64,000 nt of DNA. Origin: Paenibacillus andongensis (lineage in GTDB: Bacteria; Bacillota; Bacilli; Paenibacillales; NBRC-103111). The notes below the pieces were generated by a model. The model had not been told where the DNA came from. It saw nothing but the letters and a program-made list of their open reading frames with translations, and searched no databases. The DNA lies in the NCBI RefSeq assembly GCF_025369935.1, contig NZ_CP104467.1:321501-385500 (forward strand), given 5' to 3'. Below are positions 1-8,481 of this stretch, one piece after another; position 1 is the stretch's first letter; every line of letters begins with the position of its first letter. A program made the position numbers and the translations under genes.

Positions 1-198
1 CACCGTTTTAGACATGGATTTGCTATGAACAAAGTTAGAGAAGGTTATTCTCATGAAAAGCTTGCTAAAGAATTACGCCACAGTGGCATCTCTAGTGTAA
101 TGAATTATTACAATCCTGATGAAGAAGATCAGATTGAGCTGAAACTTAAACATAAAGAGCATATGAATGTTGGAGGAATAGGCTTTAATGAGCAATGA
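1..198 (+). CDS. Tyrosine recombinase, C-terminal part (first of three in tandem)
   Basis: The open frame enters from the left edge and stops at 196-198, so only the last 65 residues are visible. It starts with HRFRHGFAM, which fits the HxxRH box of the tyrosine recombinase active site. LRHSG followed by MNYYN fits the last His and the nucleophilic Tyr. The next recombinase starts at 188 inside this gene, so the two are translationally coupled. By position it corresponds to TnpA of Tn554-like transposition modules. The family assignment is secure from the motifs; the subfamily is inferred from the neighbours. Confidence 0.8.
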   Translation, partial: HRFRHGFAMNKVREGYSHEKLAKELRHSGISSVMNYYNPDEEDQIELKLKHKEHMNVGGIGFNEQ

Positions 199-2536
199 GT
201 ATAAGCCCTTAAGTGAGGCAACAAAGAAAAAAATTCTCCTTGGGATATCTAGATTAGATATTAATATGGATGTCTCTAAAGAAATATTGAAGTTTCTAAG
301 GATAGAACTAGAAGAAAGAAATTTCAAGTACAATTTAATCAAAAATAGTACTAAGCAAGGTTATTTTTTTATTAACGAATGTTTAGAATTCGGAAATAGT
401 ATAGCAAAACACGTAAAAAAGTTTGAAGATCTCAATTGGGGCACTTTTTGTATGCAAGCTCATGACATTGAACAATCTAAAAATATTTCCAAAGGAAATT
501 TATTGGAATTACTGTCTAAGTTCTACTTGTATATCAAAGATATAACTGATAACGAAATGGTAAGAAATAATGTTGAGGTTTGTGAGCCGGTTATGAACAC
601 AACAGAACAAAAATCATTTTCTGCAAATGTCTATAACAAGAGTGAGGAAGTAGTAGCACTTTATAAATATCAAATTATGACTAATTATCCCATAGGTTCG
701 TATGTGGGTCATATCTACAAGGCTGCAGAGTCAAATTTATATCTAAAAACAAATAACTCAGTTATTAAGGATCTACTAATAGAGTTCATTCACACAATAA
801 TTAGTCCTAATAAAAGTAATTATCGAATACTATTATATTTCTTTGAAGATAGTTTGGAAGATTTAAATTCGATCGAATCAATATATTCATTTAATTTTGA
901 AACGTATAAAAAGCAATATTGGTACTTCAAAGATATTGATATTCAATTTGCTCTTTCATTAAGTCAGAGGACTTCCCCTATATTAAATGAATTCTACCGA
1001 TTCCTAGATAATAAGCTATTAAAAGACGAAGGAAAGCATTTATTTAATTCATTTAAATTCCATGTCAAACAATTAGGGAACAGCCATTTTGTTAGATTTA
1101 TTGAGGAAGGCTATGAATTCATTATTCGCTCAGCACATGAAACTCTTCCATATTCGGATAAATGGGTGCTATGTCCTAAGCAAACTAATAGTGCTGATAT
1201 GAGCTCACTAACAAGCTACGGTTTAAATTTTATGCTTGTAAATAATAAAGAAGATAGGGAGTTGTTAAAACATTATATTTGGGGTATGAATTCAACTAAT
1301 TCAAACGCCTTTAGCGTGTGTTCAACAATGACTTATTTTCTAAATGAATTAGAAGTTTTCCACTTAAAACTAGACGGGAAAATTATTTATTTGGATGGAA
1401 GTAAAAGAAAAGAGCTACCCTTGGAATTTATTTTAACCTATCGAGCAAAATTGGAAGATGAATTTACTGATAGAGTTGTAGATAATAAATTAGGTTGGAT
1501 AAAAAACTATCTAAAGCATTATAAACATATATATGGCATTGATGAGATTACACTATTAAATTTTGAAGGATTAGGTAATAAGGAAACAGGGGGAAATCCT
1601 ATAACCAAAGAAGACTTCCCATTTATCCATCAAGAATTCAAGAATCAAATAATTGAACATAAAGATGGCGAATTATTTTATATTATTTTTAGGCTCAGTT
1701 GTACTACGAAATTACGACTTGGAGAGATAATTAATCTTCAAAGAGATTGTATATTAAGTAGTAATGATAGATACGGTGAAATAAAATATATATCGAAAAC
1801 AACCAATGAAACGGTCAAAGATATTTTTTTGATTGAAGAAATTTCACTTATTAACAGAGCCAAGGAAATAACCTCTAGGTATATAAACTTAGCTATAGTT
1901 GATGATAGTAAGTACATTTTCCTTGTAACATTTAGAAATTATATTGCACTTAGAGTTGGTGGTCAATATTCTCGTTATTTCGGAAAGCTAATAAAGAAAT
2001 TATTCGAAGAAGGTAAGATTTCACAAAAATATATACCCTATAATGGAAGGCATACATTTATTGATTCTGCTTGGCAAGCAGTAGAGGACAATAAAATTAG
2101 CACCTTGGAAGTCAGTACCATCACAGGTAATTCAGCTGGAGTTGCGGTGAAACATTATAGAAAATACGATACAGTTAGGTTTATTGAAGCAACGTACATG
2201 GTACATATTGGGGATGTTAAGATTAATGGTGAGATAGTTCAAGATGAAAGCGAAATTGATATACTACAGCAAGTTGAACAAGGTGCAGGTGCATGTAACA
2301 GTGGAGATTGCATAAAGAAAGATGAACTAGAAGATTCCGCTTTTAAATGTTTAACCTGTAATAAATTTGTTACTTCTTTAAGTCGATTAACTATCTTCGA
2401 GAATAGATTAGAGCAATATACACAGAAAAAGAATGAAGCAAGAAACATAGAGGAGAGAAACTGGTATGATAAATTGCGAGAGTTATATGCTGCGTATATC
2501 GCTAAAATATATACCAAATCCGGGGTGGATAATTGA
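188..2536 (+). CDS. Large tyrosine recombinase (TnpB-like, second of three)
   Basis: A 782-residue protein whose C-terminal third carries the tyrosine recombinase catalytic set: Arg in KLRLGEI (R510), the RH pair in YNGRHTF (R621/H622, with the usual first His of HxxRH replaced by Tyr), and KHYRKY (H656, Y657 or Y660) as nucleophile region. The tail has Cys pairs (CNSGDC, then CLTC), probably a metal-binding finger, as in Tn554 TnpB-type proteins. The ~450-residue N-terminal part is not recognised and is presumably DNA-binding. It overlaps the upstream gene by 11 bp, and its TGA shares bases with the TTG start of the next gene. It is longer than Tn554 TnpB (about 630 residues). AT-rich codon use contrasts with the core genes further right and suggests transfer. 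Confidence 0.8.
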   Translation: MSNEYKPLSEATKKKILLGISRLDINMDVSKEILKFLRIELEERNFKYNLIKNSTKQGYFFINECLEFGNSIAKHVKKFEDLNWGTFCMQAHDIEQSKNISKGNLLELLSKFYLYIKDITDNEMVRNNVEVCEPVMNTTEQKSFSANVYNKSEEVVALYKYQIMTNYPIGSYVGHIYKAAESNLYLKTNNSVIKDLLIEFIHTIISPNKSNYRILLYFFEDSLEDLNSIESIYSFNFETYKKQYWYFKDIDIQFALSLSQRTSPILNEFYRFLDNKLLKDEGKHLFNSFKFHVKQLGNSHFVRFIEEGYEFIIRSAHETLPYSDKWVLCPKQTNSADMSSLTSYGLNFMLVNNKEDRELLKHYIWGMNSTNSNAFSVCSTMTYFLNELEVFHLKLDGKIIYLDGSKRKELPLEFILTYRAKLEDEFTDRVVDNKLGWIKNYLKHYKHIYGIDEITLLNFEGLGNKETGGNPITKEDFPFIHQEFKNQIIEHKDGELFYIIFRLSCTTKLRLGEIINLQRDCILSSNDRYGEIKYISKTTNETVKDIFLIEEISLINRAKEITSRYINLAIVDDSKYIFLVTFRNYIALRVGGQYSRYFGKLIKKLFEEGKISQKYIPYNGRHTFIDSAWQAVEDNKISTLEVSTITGNSAGVAVKHYRKYDTVRFIEATYMVHIGDVKINGEIVQDESEIDILQQVEQGAGACNSGDCIKKDELEDSAFKCLTCNKFVTSLSRLTIFENRLEQYTQKKNEARNIEERNWYDKLRELYAAYIAKIYTKSGVDN

Positions 2537-4629
2537 ATAAAAACTCAGTTTCTATAGGAGGATGGTCTGTTAGTGGAGTAAGTACTGCGCTAACTTCAAA
2601 AGTTCTAGAATTAACTAAAGGTCAACTTGAACTTGACGAGCCTTCGGTGATGCTTAATGATAGAGTGAATTTTGCGCATTCCAACTGGGACTTTTCCGGT
2701 TTAGATAAAAAGCATAACAAAAGATATTGTTATATCTATGATTTTACTGATATTAAAAATCGATCCTTTAGAGTTATTCTAAAAAGACTAGTAATTAGAA
2801 AGCGCTTTACCTTCAGGAATGAGTTTACAACTGTCAAAGTAACTTTTCAAGATATTATAAATCTTATTAGGTATCTTATCGAAAAGTGCCATGTTTTTAG
2901 TCCTCAATTCATTACTTCTTTAAACATTAATGAATATATCGAGGAAAAATGCATGCACCATTCATCGAAGACTAAATCGAGAACTATTGGCAATATTAAT
3001 TTCTTCCTTAATGAAATTGAATCTGCATATCCTGAGTTCAAAATTAATGAATTTAATTTATCCGAGATTAGACCTACTGCGGCGGAGAAGAGTTCGCAAA
3101 ATGAGAATAATAAGACTCCCAATATTCCCCGCGATACTTTAAATAGAATTATTCAATGTGCACTTACGGATATAAATGATGATCGATATGATGATTATAT
3201 TTCTCTTACTGAATTTGCAAAGATTACAGGAAGGAATAGTGAGTATTTACGGAATAAGGTGAAAAACAACGGCTTTCCTGGAGCATATAAAGGTTTTAGT
3301 ACTGAAGGATGGAGAATTCCTAAGGTGTATATTAGTCATGCAAGTGATATTGATGAGAAGAAATTACTTGATGAACTAAATAATATTCGTCCCCCAAGTC
3401 TAATTGAAAGAATGACAGCTTGTATAATCATAATATTATCTCAGGTTGGAATGCGACGAGGAGAAGCAATGTTGCTCGAAATTAATAAGTTAGAGGAAAT
3501 AGCTATATTCAATAACCAGCAGAGAGCGTATTATCTTAGTTTCTTTACTTATAAAACATCATCTGAAAAGGATGGAAGATGGACTGAAAGTAATATGAAT
3601 GATCTCGCAGTAAAAGCGTATCAAAAAATAGAGGAACTCGGTATTGCTAGAAGGAATGGGATGCAGTATTTATTCTGCACTTCTAATGGAAATTCTTACA
3701 CCCCAAAGGGGTTTGGAAATCAAATAAATAATTTTTTTGTGCGTCATCAGCAATTGTTAGGGTTCGATACTTTAAATAATGAACAATTAGATATGGTTGA
3801 AAAGTGGGAGATAAGCAACGAGGATATCAGGGTTTGTAAAGACTTAGGAACGAAAGACTTAGGAAAGACATTTTACAAAGTAAATCCTCATCAATTTCGC
3901 GTGGCTGTTGCAAATGGATTTTTAAAATCAGGTGTTTCTCTTCAATGGATTAGAAGACATATGAATCATTTGGAAGAAGAAATGACAAAACATTATTTTC
4001 GTGATGATAAACAAATGAGGGATACGTTAACAAATAGAGCAATGAAGGATGGTTCATTGCTTGAAACAAATATTGAGAACATATCAAATGAAAAAATAAA
4101 GGAAGAACTATCAGTTCCAGAATTAAAAGAGGCGTATGATGCTATCAATAGGTTTTTAGATAAAAACAAACTAAATGTACATGAGGACTTAGATAAAATT
4201 GTTTCATTACTCTCAGAAACAACCATTAGAGAGAATGAGATGGGTTATTGTGTAAATGCCCTTGGGAGGTTATGTGAACACCAAGAGCGACTGACCACTA
4301 TGGAAAAGTGGTATTATGCAAAAATTCAAATAGCTGATATTCAGCATTTTGAATTTACCTGTAAACGTATGCTGGAAAAGGTTAAATTGGTAGAGCATAA
4401 CTATAGAATATGCCAAGAGAACGATAAATTTAAGCGTCAGTATGAATTGGAACTTCAGTCTCTAAAAGCATTCTATGAGAATAAATATAAGCCTGAGCTT
4501 GACTTGTATCTACAGGATATTGAAATAGACGGGGAAGAATATGTCCACCGGAAGTATCCAAACTTAGAACAGTGTCATTTTTATATTGAAGAGATAGGAA
4601 ATGGGGTTATACATTGGTTGATGAAGTAG
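2533..4629 (+). CDS. Large tyrosine recombinase with HTH-like insert (third of three)
   Basis: A 698-residue recombinase starting at a TTG that overlaps the previous stop (TTGA), behind a GGGGTGG Shine-Dalgarno. The catalytic set is complete: R308 in GMRRGE, HQFR (H453/R456), MNH (H479) and KHY (H487/Y488). Between the N-terminal domain and the catalytic core, at about residues 218-270, there is a segment reading LTEFAKITGR...YLRNKV...GF that looks like an excisionase-type helix-turn-helix. Cys residues and a helical, coiled-coil-like tail follow the core. It probably acts with the two upstream recombinases as one transposition complex. Three adjacent recombinases recall RIT (recombinase-in-trio) elements, while the small coiled-coil partner downstream recalls Tn554. 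Confidence 0.8.
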   Translation: MNKNSVSIGGWSVSGVSTALTSKVLELTKGQLELDEPSVMLNDRVNFAHSNWDFSGLDKKHNKRYCYIYDFTDIKNRSFRVILKRLVIRKRFTFRNEFTTVKVTFQDIINLIRYLIEKCHVFSPQFITSLNINEYIEEKCMHHSSKTKSRTIGNINFFLNEIESAYPEFKINEFNLSEIRPTAAEKSSQNENNKTPNIPRDTLNRIIQCALTDINDDRYDDYISLTEFAKITGRNSEYLRNKVKNNGFPGAYKGFSTEGWRIPKVYISHASDIDEKKLLDELNNIRPPSLIERMTACIIIILSQVGMRRGEAMLLEINKLEEIAIFNNQQRAYYLSFFTYKTSSEKDGRWTESNMNDLAVKAYQKIEELGIARRNGMQYLFCTSNGNSYTPKGFGNQINNFFVRHQQLLGFDTLNNEQLDMVEKWEISNEDIRVCKDLGTKDLGKTFYKVNPHQFRVAVANGFLKSGVSLQWIRRHMNHLEEEMTKHYFRDDKQMRDTLTNRAMKDGSLLETNIENISNEKIKEELSVPELKEAYDAINRFLDKNKLNVHEDLDKIVSLLSETTIRENEMGYCVNALGRLCEHQERLTTMEKWYYAKIQIADIQHFEFTCKRMLEKVKLVEHNYRICQENDKFKRQYELELQSLKAFYENKYKPELDLYLQDIEIDGEEYVHRKYPNLEQCHFYIEEIGNGVIHWLMK

Positions 4630-5189
4630 AAATAGATACTATAGTGGCAAGTTACATTTTTAAATATGACATTAATTCAGGAAATTATGATGGATTAAGG
4701 CCTCAAATTAAAAAACAATTAGCTATATTGGAGGAGTTTATTCAAAATAATATAAATGAGCAAAAAGAAATTTCTACAAGAATAAAAGAGTTGAAATTAA
4801 GCGTATTAAAGGTTTCTGAAGGCTCTGGGGTTCCAAGAAGTACAATAAATGTAAATCCGGAAACTTTAAGGGTGTATATTGAAAAGAGAATCAATGAGAT
4901 CCAAGTTTCTGATGATATCCTATCTATAAATAAAGCGAAAAATCAAAATGAGGAGAATGATTTTTTAAAGGAGTATTTAAATAAGACTCAAAATCATTTG
5001 GTAATGAATGAAATTTATGAGCTAAAAATAGAAGAATTAGAGAATGAAATTCGGAACTTGTATCGCACTCAAGAGGGAATGGTATTAGAAATATCGAGGT
5101 TACAGAAAGAAAACGACAGTTTACAACATGAGTTGAGAAAAATTAGGATGAACAATGTTGTACCGATTGGCAAGAGTTTGTTTGAGTAG
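4614..5189 (+). CDS. Coiled-coil protein of the recombinase module (TnpC-like)
   Basis: A 191-residue charged, helical protein. The frame opens with TTG at 4614, overlapping the end of the third recombinase by 16 bp, so coupling is likely. The C-terminal half (about residues 125-180) is rich in Leu/Glu/Lys heptads such as ELENEIRNLY and EISRLQKEND, a clear coiled coil; no catalytic motif is seen. Tn554 encodes a small TnpC accessory protein directly after its recombinases, in the same position, so an accessory or orientation-control role is inferred. The sequence itself does not prove homology. Confidence 0.65.
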   Translation: MVDEVEIDTIVASYIFKYDINSGNYDGLRPQIKKQLAILEEFIQNNINEQKEISTRIKELKLSVLKVSEGSGVPRSTINVNPETLRVYIEKRINEIQVSDDILSINKAKNQNEENDFLKEYLNKTQNHLVMNEIYELKIEELENEIRNLYRTQEGMVLEISRLQKENDSLQHELRKIRMNNVVPIGKSLFE

Positions 5190-5704
5190 TAAGGTTGATA
5201 ACGCTAGATTAGGTCTGGGTCATTATTATCTTTGATGCTCTTTTGTGAGTAATATAAGTTAAACTACAAGCTGTCACCGGTGCGCTAACGGTGTCGGCTA
5301 ATTTATTTTATTTGGATCTTTCTTCTATATTCTCAGAAAGACAGATCTTAAAGTGCGGGTACTAACATCCAAACTTATACCTGCTCGGAGAGTAACTACA
5401 ATTGGAATATTAAGCACTATAAAATACGGTTTACTTTGAAAGGCCGATCCAGACGTTTACTGTAGAAAGAAACAAAGCATATTCTTAGTGCTTAAGTGCT
5501 TTTATATTTTTTAAAAGCAACATATGCTATTTGCGTATGTATTTTGTTTTTAACAATTAATGCAAGTAGAGTTCTGGAAGAAGACAATTTATAAGTAGAT
5601 TTATAATGCACCTTTTTAGGCTACCGATAATCTCGGTAGCCTATTGTTGTTACTTATACGTTTTAGCTTACCCTGATAGGCAAATTAATTGGCATTCAAC
5701 CCTA
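5190..5704. other. AT-rich gap after the recombinase module
   Basis: No credible reading frame is seen. The stretch contains a weak inverted repeat around 5275-5293 (CACCG...CGGTG) and a strong hairpin near its right end. It could contain an element boundary, but no repeated end sequence was recognised. Confidence 0.4.
5618..5642. terminator. Hairpin, probable terminator
   Basis: Perfect 10-bp stem AGGCTACCGA / TCGGTAGCCT with a 5-nt loop. The following bases (ATTGTTGTTACTT) are only moderately T-rich, so it may be a weak terminator for the recombinase operon or a structural end. Confidence 0.55.
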
Positions 5705-5733
5705 TTTACACAACCCCCATGGGGGGATATTAT
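5705..5733 (+). promoter_or_regulatory. Promoter with CsoR-type operator in its spacer (ABC exporter)
   Basis: TTTACA (5705-5710) and TATTAT (5728-5733) are separated by exactly 17 bp, and the spacer is filled by CCCCCATGGGGGG. This C-tract/G-tract palindrome is the type bound by CsoR/RcnR/FrmR-family repressors. The same layout occurs in front of the MATE gene at 13384-13412. A CsoR-type gene lies between the two at 10605. Confidence 0.7.
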
Positions 5734-5799
5734 TAAATGAGATTGTTTTGTTTACATTCTATCTCATCATATTGCATGTCTTACATAAGGAGTATCAAA

Positions 5800-7554
5800 A
5801 TGTCCAATTTTAAGACCTATTTCAAATTTATCAAACCGTATTGGAAGCTTGTTATCGTAACTATACTCATTGGTATGGTTAAGTTCGGAATTCCATTAAC
5901 CTTACCTTTAATTATGAAATATATCATTGATGATTTGTTGCTAAGTTCAATTTCATCTGCTGAAAAAACGCGCAAACTGGTTGAGGTGCTCTTAGGTACT
6001 TTCGTCCTGTTTATTGTTATAAGGGCTCCAATTGAATATCTGCGACAGTACTTTGCACAATTAACAACCAGCCGCATTCTTTATGATTTACGTAGTCATC
6101 TTTATTCACATATTCAGAAACTATCCTTACGCTATTATCAAAATCACAAAACGGGCGAAATCATATCTCGCATGATTAATGACGCAGAGCAGACGAAAAG
6201 TATCGTCGAAACGGGATTAATGAATGTGTGGATTGATTTGTTTACGTTAACGATCGCTATTGGATTTATGATTCACATGGATTTTTGGCTGACGATTGTG
6301 GCTATTGCCGTTTTCCCGTTTTATGCCTTCTCGGTGAAACAGTTATATAAAAAGCTTAGAATGTTAACAAAAGCTCGCTCACAGTCCCTTGCGGAAATGC
6401 AAGGATATTTACATGAACGTGTAAATGGAATGCCGGTTATCAAAAGCTTCACTTTAGAAGCTGTTGAAAAAGATCGATTTGGACAAAAAAACAACAAGTT
6501 CCTAGAGCGTGCACTTGCTCTAACGAAGTGGAACGCAGTAACAAACGCCATTATTAATACGCTAACTGATATTGCCCCGTTGCTTGTATTAGCATATGGT
6601 GGCTATCAGGTTATCCAAGGCCATTTAACTGTAGGAGCATTTATCGCTTTCTATGCTTTTCTGGACCGTTTATATAATCCGCTTCGCCGTTTGATTAATT
6701 CCTCGACTGAATTAACTCAGGCAAGTGCATCTTTAGACCGGGTAGTGGAATTAATGAATGAGCCTTATGACATTGTTGACTCGCCTAATGCAAAACCTCT
6801 TCAACCAATAAAAGGGAAAATAGATTTTCAAAATGTAAGCTTTAGATATGATCAAGCCACTGATTGGGTATTAACAAACATTCAACTTAGTATTAAAGCT
6901 GGTGAAACAATTGCCTTTGTAGGAATGAGCGGCGGTGGAAAATCATCGCTAATTAGCCTGCTCCCTCGCTTTTACGATATCCAGGAAGGGAGTATTCTGA
7001 TTGATCATACAAACATTATGGACATTACAATAAAGAGCCTACGCGATCAAATTGGAATGGTGTTACAGGATAACATTTTGTTTAGCGGTACGGTTCGAGA
7101 AAATATATTGTTTGGTAAGCCAGATGCTACAGAAGAAGAGGTTATACATGCAGCAGAAGCAGCTAACGCACATGATTTTATTTTAAATCTGCCTGGTGGG
7201 TATGACACAGAGATTGGCGAGCGTGGAGTAAAGTTATCTGGAGGACAGAAACAACGCGTTGCGATAGCTAGAGTTTTTCTTAAAGACCCAAGCATTTTAG
7301 TTCTGGATGAAGCAACATCAGCCCTTGATTTAGAATCGGAACATTTGATTCAAGAATCCTTAGCAAAATTAGCGAAATACAGAACCACTTTAATTGTTGC
7401 TCATCGACTATCTACGATTACGCATGCTGACCAGATTGTTCTCATTGAGAATGGTCAGATTAGAGAAAAAGGAACACATGAGCAACTAATGAAGGAAGGC
7501 GGGGCTTACTACCGATTGTTTAATGTTCAAAATTTAAGTGGAGTCCATTCATGA
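5800..7554 (+). CDS. ABC exporter, fused permease and ATPase (MsbA/BmrA type)
   Basis: A 584-residue half-transporter that exports a hydrophobic or toxic substrate as a dimer in the cytoplasmic membrane. The permease domain with six membrane segments covers about residues 10-330. The ATPase has Walker A GMSGGGKS (375-382), signature LSGGQ (479-483), Walker B VLDEA (D503/E504) and a late HRLS switch. ATG at 5800 was preferred over the upstream in-frame ATG at 5737 because AAGGAG sits 7 nt before it and because 5737 lies within a few bases of the promoter -10. The operator-in-spacer promoter suggests release by a metal-responsive CsoR-type repressor. The substrate cannot be read from the sequence. 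Confidence 0.88.
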   Translation: MSNFKTYFKFIKPYWKLVIVTILIGMVKFGIPLTLPLIMKYIIDDLLLSSISSAEKTRKLVEVLLGTFVLFIVIRAPIEYLRQYFAQLTTSRILYDLRSHLYSHIQKLSLRYYQNHKTGEIISRMINDAEQTKSIVETGLMNVWIDLFTLTIAIGFMIHMDFWLTIVAIAVFPFYAFSVKQLYKKLRMLTKARSQSLAEMQGYLHERVNGMPVIKSFTLEAVEKDRFGQKNNKFLERALALTKWNAVTNAIINTLTDIAPLLVLAYGGYQVIQGHLTVGAFIAFYAFLDRLYNPLRRLINSSTELTQASASLDRVVELMNEPYDIVDSPNAKPLQPIKGKIDFQNVSFRYDQATDWVLTNIQLSIKAGETIAFVGMSGGGKSSLISLLPRFYDIQEGSILIDHTNIMDITIKSLRDQIGMVLQDNILFSGTVRENILFGKPDATEEEVIHAAEAANAHDFILNLPGGYDTEIGERGVKLSGGQKQRVAIARVFLKDPSILVLDEATSALDLESEHLIQESLAKLAKYRTTLIVAHRLSTITHADQIVLIENGQIREKGTHEQLMKEGGAYYRLFNVQNLSGVHS

Positions 7555-7570
7555 TATTCAGCACCTAGTA

Positions 7571-7604
7571 AAGAGGAGGCCGCTATTTCTAGTGGGCTCC
7601 TCTT
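7571..7604. terminator. Terminator between ABC exporter and chr operon
   Basis: Stem AAGAGGAGGCC / GGGCTCCTCTT followed by TATTTTTATG. It serves the ABC exporter, and the convergent chr operon ends just beyond it. Confidence 0.7.
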
Positions 7605-7616
7605 ATTTTTATGTTA

Positions 7617-8036
7617 TTAAGTGGTTGTCTTTTGCAAATACATATAAAGCGCATTGTAAATTTCATACCCTCGCTCTAAGGCTTCAAAGTCATCCTTACT
7701 TGTTAATCTTATCCCCGTGCATATAGCGTCTAATCCTGCTGCTACGGGCTCTAATGTAATTTCCTGAAGTGTATCTGCTTCGTCAACAATACGGGCTATA
7801 TGGAGCAATACAGGGTCTTTCAGAGTGTGTTCCTTAACCATGGTGTGAAAACTACAGTGTCCACGATGATGGCTGTATCTAACCCCAGGAATGTCAAAGG
7901 GTTCAGCACCATCTTGAATCAGAGTTGATCCGTTAGGAATAAAGGAAAATTCTGCATCTGCATCTATATAGCGCTTGATTAACCAAGCACATGCCATTCT
8001 ATCAACGCCTATGTTTTCCCATGTGGTCCATTTCAT
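7617..8036 (-). CDS. ChrB C-terminal-domain protein (chromate resistance)
   Basis: A 139-residue protein matching only the C-terminal domain of ChrB, with the characteristic start WTTWENIGVDRMACAWLI followed by an SHHRGHCSF segment. Its ATG overlaps the stop of the ChrB N-terminal gene (TAATG), so the two halves are translationally coupled. In proteobacteria ChrB is one polypeptide of roughly 300 residues that senses chromate and controls chrA. Here the halves are separate genes downstream of chrA. His/Cys-rich residues could bind metal; the exact function is inferred from the family. Confidence 0.75.
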   Translation of the reverse strand: MKWTTWENIGVDRMACAWLIKRYIDADAEFSFIPNGSTLIQDGAEPFDIPGVRYSHHRGHCSFHTMVKEHTLKDPVLLHIARIVDEADTLQEITLEPVAAGLDAICTGIRLTSKDDFEALERGYEIYNALYMYLQKTTT

Positions 8037-8467
8037 TACTCAGGTCTCCCCCTCAAATTCAAAAGTCTTTCTCGAACCTGCAGGCCTAATTCCGATTGAA
8101 AATAATCCTTCTGAAGAGCCTGTTGGTACTTACGTGATGCTGCATTTAGATCCACGGCCTCATTATTTAAAGATTCTAGAATGCCAAGATACTCCTCATA
8201 CACTTGCTTTTGAAACTGCTCAATGAGAGAGTGTTCCTGCCCAATGAGTACAGATTCGGCTTCCCAGACGGCGACTTCACCCTTCATTTCTGTGATCTCT
8301 GTTGCGAGCCATTGAAATTGTTCCTTAGCCTTATAACCAGCAGGGAGTATCCAAACTGTATCATGCCAAAGTAATGCACCAATTTTCTTTAATTTCCGCC
8401 AAATATATACGCGGTTTGCCGTTGGTTTTGGTGGAATCTTGTACATGAGGAGAATCCAGGATTTCAT
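8036..8467 (-). CDS. ChrB N-terminal-domain protein (chromate resistance)
   Basis: A 143-residue protein matching the N-terminal half of ChrB: it begins MKSWILLMYKIPPKPTANRV and has the WRKLKKIGALLWHDTVWILP block typical of that domain. It is cotranscribed after chrA with a 14-bp gap and coupled to the ChrB C-terminal gene. The N-terminal half is thought to carry the nucleic-acid-binding part of ChrB. If so, this split pair may still regulate chrA through the palindrome at 9703-9728, but that is inference. Confidence 0.75.
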   Translation of the reverse strand: MKSWILLMYKIPPKPTANRVYIWRKLKKIGALLWHDTVWILPAGYKAKEQFQWLATEITEMKGEVAVWEAESVLIGQEHSLIEQFQKQVYEEYLGILESLNNEAVDLNAASRKYQQALQKDYFQSELGLQVRERLLNLRGRPE

Positions 8468-8481
8468 GTTGTCACCTCGAG

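Larger units (their letters stand above)
1..5189 (+). mobile_element. Transposition module of a Tn554/RIT-like element (left part outside window)
   Basis: Four overlapping genes in one direction (three tyrosine recombinases and a coiled-coil protein) with low GC relative to the core. In Tn554-type elements the recombinase genes lie at one end and cargo follows them. If that holds here, the metal and efflux genes from 5.7 kb onward could be cargo. No element end, target duplication or attachment core could be identified within the window. Confidence 0.55.

Noticed and set aside
2930..3142. Small frames inside the recombinase genes
   Set aside because: All lie within well-supported recombinase coding sequence in other frames and lack ribosome sites.
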